This document shows positions 60,101 through 64,000 of a stretch of DNA of 64,000 nt, one piece after another (the first letter of the stretch is position 1; each line of letters begins with the position of its first letter). Below the pieces are notes generated by a model. That model did not search any database. It saw nothing but the letters and a program-made list of their open reading frames with translations, and was not told where the DNA came from. Both the position numbers and the translations under genes were made by a program. This DNA comes from JAOZHU01 sp964632845. Lineage in GTDB: Archaea; Thermoproteota; Bathyarchaeia; Bathyarchaeales; Bathycorpusculaceae. The stretch lies in NCBI GenBank assembly GCA_964632845.1, contig CAZWDU010000007.1, positions 42,818-106,817 of the forward strand, in the 5' to 3' direction.

Positions 60101-60470
60101 GATGGGCTTCAAGATTTACGCTACGGAGCACACGGCTGATGCGCTGCGTGCTGCGGGAATAAACACGGTGTCAGTTCTCTGCAAAGTTAAGGAGGCTGAT
60201 TCGAACCCGAATATTCTGGATTATCTTCAAGAGCGCAAAATAGATTTAGTTATCAATGTGCCGATGGGGAACAAGCAGAAGAGTTACTCGGATGTTTTAA
60301 CAGACGGCTACATTATCAGGCGACAAGCTGTGGAGTTTAATGTTCCTGTGATTACGAATCTTGAGTTGGCTTCTGCTCTTGTCAAGGTTTTGCAACAGAA
60401 AGAAAATGATAAAGTTACTATTCGTTCTCTGAACGAGTACATGGATGACTTGCCGTGGAAACTCTGGTAA
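57195..60470 (+). CDS. carB: Carbamoyl-phosphate synthase large subunit
   Basis: A 1091-residue full-length CarB with two homologous ATP-grasp halves. The first (about 1-400) has VLVLGSGAIKIGEAAEFDYS, SFGGQTALNCGVELAKKG and YTLGGRGAGVAHNAWEL. An oligomerisation domain (about 400-560) follows. The second half (about 570-950) has VMVLGAGVFRIGSSVEFDWC and YVLSGSAMRVAYNETML. The C-terminal MGS-like allosteric domain spans about 955-1090. It makes carbamoyl phosphate for citrulline and pyrimidines. The operon context ties it to arginine. Third-position base use shifts from mixed to G/T-rich in the second half. Confidence 0.96.
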   Translation: MPKLDWIRKVLVLGSGAIKIGEAAEFDYSGSQCLKALKEEGIETVLINPNIATIQTDPRLSGKVYLLPVTPEYVEKVIEKERPDGILLSFGGQTALNCGVELAKKGVYEKYGVKVLGTPVEAIEDTGNRERFRQAMIKAGVPPLRSKSATTVREALDVANEIGYPVIVRVAYTLGGRGAGVAHNAWELREIATRGLAQSRITQVLVEEYVGHWKEVEYEVMRDYADNCLTVCNMENFDPMGVHTGDSIVVAPSQTMSNREYHLIRSASIAAIRSLGIVGECNIQWALHPTSEEFRVIEVNSRMSRSSALASKVTGYPLAYIATKLSIGYTLPELINKVTEVTTACFEPALDYITVKIPRWDLQKFKNADRHIGPQMRSVGEVMSIGRCFEEALQKAVRMLDTDKVGLVCNPEDSEVESVEKVKDVVANPTDERLFKIVKALKMGVSVEEIYQLSGVDPFFLHKIQNIISMEEKLRALQFKDSTAPEVIREAKRIGFSDEQIAACAGVKEVEVRQFRKTAGIVPAVKQIDTLAAEWPAKTNYLYLTYGGDEDDVDLSGDKSKVMVLGAGVFRIGSSVEFDWCGVNTIWALKKNGVQEAIMVNYNPETVSTDYDVSDKLYFEELSTERILDIYEKENPLGVIASVGGQIPNNLAMKLATAGVKLLGTAAEDIDVAEDRSKFSALLDQLGVPQPEWSKLTSISAAKRFAEKIGYPVIVRPSYVLSGSAMRVAYNETMLENFLKLAAKVSRDQPVVISKFVDKAKEVEVDGVSDGETCVIGSIMEHVENAGVHSGDATMSIPPQTLSVDVQKKIEDCTQRIVSALKIKGPYNIQYLVKDGVVHVIECNLRASRSMPFVSKTRGLNLIELATLAMLGKKFKELQTCGLPPIGHVGVKVPQFSFMRLSGADPVLGVEMLSTGEVACLGENFADAFSKALQSAEFRIPPHGGSVLITIGGEEPKRRAVPLAKAFEEMGFKIYATEHTADALRAAGINTVSVLCKVKEADSNPNILDYLQERKIDLVINVPMGNKQKSYSDVLTDGYIIRRQAVEFNVPVITNLELASALVKVLQQKENDKVTIRSLNEYMDDLPWKLW

Positions 60471-60864
60471 GTAAAGGCTGTTCAACGTGAACAGTGTCAC
60501 AGAAAAAATAGCGCCGAAAGCGTAAAAGTTGATTTGTGCCTTATATGCTGTTTTTGTCTTATACCTCCTCTATAAATAGGCTGAGCCTTGCTGCAGAACT
60601 GCGGCTTGATACTGGCTTAGGTGTCGGTTGGTCTATGAGGCAGCTTGTTCCCGCCTTTTTTTGGTATTCGGAGTTTTTTGTGTGGAGTAGTTGTTTAGTG
60701 TGTTGTTGCGTGTCGAAAGGTTCTTAAGTGATTGAGTGTTTCTCTTTGCGCTAGAAAAATGCTTTAATGCATGCCTAGGTTTAAGTAGTTGCTTGTTCCC
60801 TTTTAGGGGAATGACTGTATTGACCAGAAAAAGTTAAAATAGTGGATTGAAGAGGTGAAAGGGT
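60471..60864. other. 394-bp region between carB and rpl12, with possible small RNA and leader hairpin
   Basis: A TATA-like CTATAAATA at about 60570 is followed by a GC-richer stretch (GCAGAACTGC hairpin near 60593) and a T run (CCTTTTTTTGG) near 60655. Together these could delimit a small RNA of about 70 nt. A second hairpin TTCCCTTTTAGGGGAA near 60799 lies in the rpl12 leader. No coding frame is convincing. Confidence in an RNA product is low. Confidence 0.3.
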
Positions 60865-61185
60865 ATGGAATACGTTTACGCTGCGATGCTCCTTCACAAA
60901 GCTGGTAAAGAAATAAACGAAGAGAACATTTCAAACGTTTTGACAGCGGCAGGAGTAACAGTTGACGCCGTCAGAGTCAAAGCGCTAGTAGCATCTCTAA
61001 GCGAAGTCAACATTGAAGAAGCAATTAAAGCTGCTCCAGCAATGATGGCCGCGCCAGCAACTGCACAGGCACCAGCCGCGCCAGCAGCAGAGGCAAAGCC
61101 GAAGGAAGACGAGAAAAAGAAGAAAGAAGACGACAAAGCTAAGGAAGAAGCAGCGCTTGAAGGTTTAGGCGCCCTATTCGGGTAA
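60865..61185 (+). CDS. rpl12: Ribosomal protein P1 (archaeal L12)
   Basis: A 106-residue acidic stalk protein: MEYVYAAMLLHKAGKEINEE is the helical dimerisation domain, VNIEEAIKAAPAMMAA the hinge, followed by an Ala/Pro/Lys/Glu-rich linker. The C-terminal KEEAALEGLGALFG binds translation factors. A GAAGAGGTGAAAGG ribosome-binding site precedes ATG 60865. It stands without its usual partners L10 and L1 on this side. The last 48 coding bases occur again, perfectly, at 62329-62376. Confidence 0.95.
   Translation: MEYVYAAMLLHKAGKEINEENISNVLTAAGVTVDAVRVKALVASLSEVNIEEAIKAAPAMMAAPATAQAPAAPAAEAKPKEDEKKKKEDDKAKEEAALEGLGALFG
61135..61182 (+). repeat. 48-bp direct repeat, left copy (end of rpl12)
   Basis: Bases AAAGCTAAGGAAGAAG... 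to ...CTATTCGGG at the end of the intact rpl12 are identical to 62329-62376. The copies start 1,194 bp apart. Directly after the repeat the left copy continues with TAA (stop), the right copy with CAA. Confidence 0.8.
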
Positions 61186-61198
61186 ATAAGCCTCAACT

Positions 61199-61217
61199 CT
61201 TATTTTTAACCATTTTT
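61199..61217 (+). terminator. T-run terminator after rpl12
   Basis: Two tracts of five Ts follow the rpl12 stop within 35 bases, with a further run of five Ts near 61226. This is a typical archaeal oligo-T termination zone. Confidence 0.45.
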
Positions 61218-61274
61218 CCCAAACAATTTTTAAATTGTAAGTGTTTACTGAAAGATTCTAAGATTAGCTTCTTT

Positions 61275-61547
61275 TCAACGTGATGCTTTAGGCTTTCTCG
61301 TGAACCAATAAACCAAAACACCAATACTGCACACAAGAGCAATCACAATCGCCAACACGATTTTCCAATCAAGGCTTTGCGTCTGTCCTCTTTGTCCCAC
61401 TTCAAACGAAAATGGATTAACCCTTGAATAGTGGTCAATGTTTAATTCATTAATATAATATGAGGTATCCCAAACGCCATTTCCAGAAACCTCTGTAGCG
61501 TTAGGATATCTTGCTTTGAAATCATTCCAGTAGTTAAAGTTTCTTGA
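61275..61547 (-). pseudogene. C-terminal remnant of a NosD-like surface protein
   Basis: I translated this by eye: 90 residues open from a TAG at 61548-61550 to the TGA at 61275. The product has NYWNDFKARYPNATEVSGNG, then GVWDTSYYINELNIDHYSRV, the ending typical of NosD-type beta-helix proteins. It closes with a membrane helix (IVLAIVIALVCSIGVLVYW) and a basic tail. No start codon or signal peptide is present, so the first several hundred residues are lost. A GTTAAAGTTTCTTGAC sequence like the operator palindromes lies at the break. Confidence 0.6.
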
Positions 61548-61660
61548 CTAAAATCAACCCGAGCCGAGATGCACTATTACTTAATAGAAATACATAGCGC
61601 TGATTTGGTGCTGCTTTAAATAAGGGGAGGTCACCGAGAGCAACTAGACCTTTTTCAGGG

Positions 61661-62197
61661 CTATTCTCTCCAGTGTTCAGGCTTGTTTAACGCGTCACAG
61701 CAAACCACTTTGCCAGAAACTGAGCCGATAATGTTGGGGCGAAGGGCTTGAACCATCCATGCGTCAGCATCTTTTTCAGGAATAGGAAATGGAGCCTTAA
61801 ACCCAAGTTTACCCGCCGTCATAAACCCAAAACGTGGGTAATATTGAGGATGACCAAGTACAAACACAAAGTCAACGTCAAACTTTGACAGCGACTCTAT
61901 TCCCTTCTTGATGAGGCTGCCGCCGATGCCCTGCTTTTGAAATTTAGGTACGACTGCCAAAGGCGCCAAAATTGAAACCGCAACCTGGTTGGGAGCGTTG
62001 GAAAGGTGCCCTTTAGTGAAAAGGATGTGCCCTGCAGGTTGATTCTCTACGTATGCTAATAGTGATATGAGGGGTTTTGCGGTGGGGTCAGCTAACATGT
62101 CTCGTGTGAGGTTAGCTTCTTTTTCTGAGTTGAAGGCTTCTCGCTCGACGAACAGTATGTCTTTGAGGTCGGCGTCGGTTGTTTCACGTATGTACAT
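61661..62197 (-). CDS. GNAT family N-acetyltransferase
   Basis: A protein of about 178 residues: YIRETTDADLKDILFVEREA opens the GNAT fold, APLAVVPKFQKQGIGGSLIK is the acetyl-CoA pyrophosphate loop (Q/RxxGxG/A), and VLGHPQYYPRFGFM follows. This is the YhbS-type subgroup. ATG 62197 is preferred because a TATA box (CCTATATAAA on the minus strand, 62230-62240) lies just upstream; the longer frame to 62263 would include it. The gene sits between the two rpl12 3' ends and may be cargo of that duplication. Confidence 0.83.
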   Translation of the reverse strand: MYIRETTDADLKDILFVEREAFNSEKEANLTRDMLADPTAKPLISLLAYVENQPAGHILFTKGHLSNAPNQVAVSILAPLAVVPKFQKQGIGGSLIKKGIESLSKFDVDFVFVLGHPQYYPRFGFMTAGKLGFKAPFPIPEKDADAWMVQALRPNIIGSVSGKVVCCDALNKPEHWRE

Positions 62198-62247
62198 ATG
62201 CGCCACTGGGTATGTTATTGATTGTTCGCCTTTATATAGGGGGTATA

Positions 62248-62421
62248 GACATTGATGAAGCAATCAAAGCGGCTCCAACCATGATGGCAGCCGCTCCAGT
62301 AGACAAGAAGAAGAAAGCTGAAGAAGAGAAAGCTAAGGAAGAAGCAGCGCTTGAAGGTTTAGGCGCCCTATTCGGGCAATTAAACCAAAAATCTTTTCTA
62401 TTTTTAATTCAATTCCGCTAA
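62248..62421 (+). pseudogene. Truncated second copy of rpl12
   Basis: The frame encodes DIDEAIKAAPTMMAAAPVDK and then KAKEEAALEGLGALFG, the hinge-to-end part of P1. The N-terminal dimerisation domain is replaced by unrelated DNA. The first 80 bases have diverged from the intact gene and the linker is shorter, while the last 48 coding bases are identical. The stop codon is changed (CAA instead of TAA), so the frame runs on 15 codons to 62421, overlapping the presenilin gene. Confidence 0.8.
62329..62376 (+). repeat. 48-bp direct repeat, right copy
   Basis: Identical to 61135-61182. It lies inside the truncated rpl12 copy and marks the right boundary of the segment that carries the NosD remnant and the acetyltransferase. 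Confidence 0.8.
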
Positions 62422-63438
62422 TTCTATTGCGATTTTTTTGTTTCGTCTTTCAGCAAGCATTTTCCACGCTACTATGGGTAGCCAACCGCAAATAATCATC
62501 AAAGTTCCTGGAAAAGCACCCCACTCATAACTCAGCAGGAAAGCTTCAAAGACGCCGAAAGATATGCACATGGTCACTGCGGACAGCACCGCGGTTTTCT
62601 TGCCGAACCGCTTGTAAGTTTGCGTGGCGAGTATTCCTGAGAAGAAGAAGTCGCCTAGCCCAAGTGACATGTACTGCATACCTTGCTCTGTTAGGATTAA
62701 GGGAAGCGTTGGCAGTGAAATAAGCACGGGCAAGCCAAGTCCTGAAACCTGTTTTGCCGCGGTTACCATTATGCCCGTGAACAGCACCAGTATTATGTCC
62801 ATAACTGTGAGGAGTCCTGCGAAAATGAACACGTTTTTCCATGAGAAAAGTGACCCGAGGTACAGTGTCACCAATATGGCAAATATTATTGCATAAACGT
62901 TTAGGAGATACGGGAACCACAGAATCGTTCCATTATACACCAAGTATAGTAGCACGAATAAGACTGGCGGCAGAACCGCCAAGTACCACCTTTCGCGTGT
63001 CGCTGCTCTTTTCTGCTCGTACAGCATGGCGCAAAACGCGAAAGCTGCCAAACCATAGATTGCCCATCCGCCATAAAGCATTAGGCTGTCTGCTGCGGCG
63101 TATAAGATGGCAACGGTTCCAGCTACTAAACCCGCGACGCCGAACGCTAAACAGAAAAGCTGCGCCTTACGCTTCGCCATGTTTGAAAAAAGATACGAAA
63201 ACGTGAAAAGCAATGTGGAATAGGAGAACAGAAAGACCGTCATTATAGCCATCTGCGGAACAAAAATGATAACGGAAACCGCAACGGTAATCATAGCCAC
63301 AAACAAAACCGCGTCACGCGCGCGGAATTCTTTCTCCTCAAAAGTCGCCTTCAACTTTCCTTCTACATGCTTATTCAAAAGCATCGCTGCGATTGTTATA
63401 GCGAACAACGCAATTGGCATCGTAATGTCGAAATCCAT
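62404..63438 (-). CDS. Presenilin-type intramembrane aspartyl protease (PSH)
   Basis: A 344-residue protein with nine membrane helices. The paired catalytic aspartates are in LLTVMDIILVLFTGIM (TM6) and LGLGDFFFSGIL (TM7, GxGD). The TM9 loop has FPGTLM in place of the usual PAL. A hydrophilic patch with KRKAQLF and EQKRAATRERW lies between helices. Archaeal presenilin homologues cut membrane helices of signal-peptide or receptor type; the natural substrates are unknown. The PAL variation is notable but such changes are tolerated in archaeal members. ATG 63438; it follows the SPOUT gene by 33 bp. Confidence 0.8.
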   Translation of the reverse strand: MDFDITMPIALFAITIAAMLLNKHVEGKLKATFEEKEFRARDAVLFVAMITVAVSVIIFVPQMAIMTVFLFSYSTLLFTFSYLFSNMAKRKAQLFCLAFGVAGLVAGTVAILYAAADSLMLYGGWAIYGLAAFAFCAMLYEQKRAATRERWYLAVLPPVLFVLLYLVYNGTILWFPYLLNVYAIIFAILVTLYLGSLFSWKNVFIFAGLLTVMDIILVLFTGIMVTAAKQVSGLGLPVLISLPTLPLILTEQGMQYMSLGLGDFFFSGILATQTYKRFGKKTAVLSAVTMCISFGVFEAFLLSYEWGAFPGTLMIICGWLPIVAWKMLAERRNKKIAIELAELN

Positions 63439-63471
63439 GGCAACACATAACCCAAACGACAGATTTAAACA

Positions 63472-64000
63472 TTAAACACTAAACTGCACGTTCATAACAG
63501 CTAATGTCGCAAGTAACGCTTCCTCTGTCCGCACAGTCTCCGTACCCTGCGCGGGAACAGTGTTCACCACGAAATCCACAAGCTTACCTAAATCTACGCC
63601 CGCATCCTCGGCAATTTCGTAAAGTCCCCTTGTCGGAGCACCAAAAACCACAAGCACGCTGCCCGCCTTCCTCCACTTTCCAGCCAACTCCCGAGCAACA
63701 CTTGTCCACTTGGCACCTCTTATAGACGTGCCCACCGTCAAATCAAACTTGCCCTTCTCTATCAACGCAGTTAAGGAACGACGCTCCCTCGTCACAGTGT
63801 ATCCCCAGTAGCTTGATACTTCACCGCTAACAGCTTGAACCTCAACCTGCCCGCCTGCTTTGACTATTTGCACGGTTACCCGCTTGCCCACAGCAAACTG
63901 CTTCTCCCGCAAAAGCGCAGCATGCTCAACGCCAATGTCCACCAGCAAGCCTTCTTTAGTTTCGGATATGACTACGCCTTCGCGGTACTCGCCCACCTTC
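63472..64000 (-). CDS. SPOUT-fold RNA methyltransferase, COG2106 family (5' end off window)
   Basis: The visible 176 residues correspond to the C-terminal two thirds of the COG2106/C9orf114-like family: an OB-like insert (GEYREGVVISETKEGLLVDI to YWGYTVTRE), then the SPOUT knot region (VLVVFGAPTRGLYEIAED, VVNTVPAQGTETVRTEEALL) with the SAM-binding knot loops. The frame continues through 63997-64000, so the true start is outside. Family members are predicted to methylate a uridine in rRNA; the site in archaea is not settled. Confidence 0.8.
   Translation of the reverse strand, partial: KVGEYREGVVISETKEGLLVDIGVEHAALLREKQFAVGKRVTVQIVKAGGQVEVQAVSGEVSSYWGYTVTRERRSLTALIEKGKFDLTVGTSIRGAKWTSVARELAGKWRKAGSVLVVFGAPTRGLYEIAEDAGVDLGKLVDFVVNTVPAQGTETVRTEEALLATLAVMNVQFSV

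Noticed and set aside
1..64000. CRISPR arrays, rRNA genes and insertion sequences with transposases
   Set aside because: No regularly spaced repeats, no rRNA-like stretches and no transposase-like protein were seen.

Overview
The window looks like a chromosomal contig from an uncultured archaeon of the TACK/Thermoproteota side, most like a Bathyarchaeia-type lineage. The archaeal markers are ribosomal protein P1 (rpl12), a presenilin-type intramembrane protease, an archaeal RPA-like OB-fold protein, LysW-carrier amino-acid biosynthesis, a DHPS-related protein, an archaeal-type COG2106 SPOUT methyltransferase, and TATA-box promoters. Two tRNA genes also carry short introns at non-canonical positions. 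The phylum is inferred from gene content and style; no rRNA gene is present to confirm it.

Layout. 1-4.1 kb: surface-glycan and membrane genes on the minus strand (two family-2 glycosyltransferases, a CPBP protease). 4.3-6.6 kb: a metallo-beta-lactamase-fold hydrolase, divergent from a DHPS-related protein. 6.9-11.1 kb: a bacterial-style polyphosphate cluster (DUF4956 membrane protein, lamin-tail protein, VTC polyphosphate polymerase) facing a secreted Cthe_2159-like beta-helix protein. 11.3-18.9 kb: tRNA genes, small Cys-rich proteins, dodecin, a prenyltransferase-fold protein and an ABC-2 exporter. 19.3-22.8 kb: accessory DNA around tRNA-Thr, namely a decayed integrase, a degenerate second copy of the tRNA 3' half, and GIY-YIG, VOC and PAS proteins in between. 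22.9-27.2 kb: a FecCD-type metal or cofactor ABC uptake system with a dockerin-bearing binding protein, divergently arranged around two palindromic operators. 27.3-30.2 kb: two secreted membrane-anchored proteins sharing a C-terminal domain. 30.5-40.5 kb: methyltransferase, rpiA, IMPase, phosphoesterase, Hsp20, SWIM, RPA and an isopropylmalate/homoisocitrate-type dehydrogenase. 40.7-47.7 kb: an Lrp-type regulator and the LysW-dependent lysine/arginine operon. 47.8-53.1 kb: the aspartate-to-threonine operon. 53.2-60.5 kb: argG-argH-carA-carB. 60.9-64 kb: rpl12, a small island bounded by a truncated second rpl12 3' end, presenilin, and the edge of a SPOUT methyltransferase gene.

The amino-acid genes form one connected module. 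Glutamate and/or aminoadipate is carried on LysW and processed by ArgX/LysX, ArgC, ArgB, ArgD and ArgE. ArgG and ArgH complete arginine using carbamoyl phosphate from CarAB. The aspartate branch supplies threonine. A near-identical 29-bp promoter/operator lies upstream of both lysW and argG and links the two halves. The Lrp-type gene beside lysW is the obvious candidate regulator.

The most unusual content is a set of recurring structures not explained by single genes. (1) Two paralogous small ORFs, each with a related upstream element, read without a stop into a complete tRNA gene (tRNA-Arg and intron-bearing tRNA-Met). (2) There are scars at gene 3' ends: the tRNA-Thr half copy, two tRNA 3'-end relics, and a 48-bp perfect repeat of the end of rpl12. 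(3) Triple arrays of a 16-17 bp palindrome stand upstream of unrelated secreted proteins. (4) A perfect 30-bp repeat, with a TATA box at its 5' edge, lies upstream of hsp20 and of the dehydrogenase gene.
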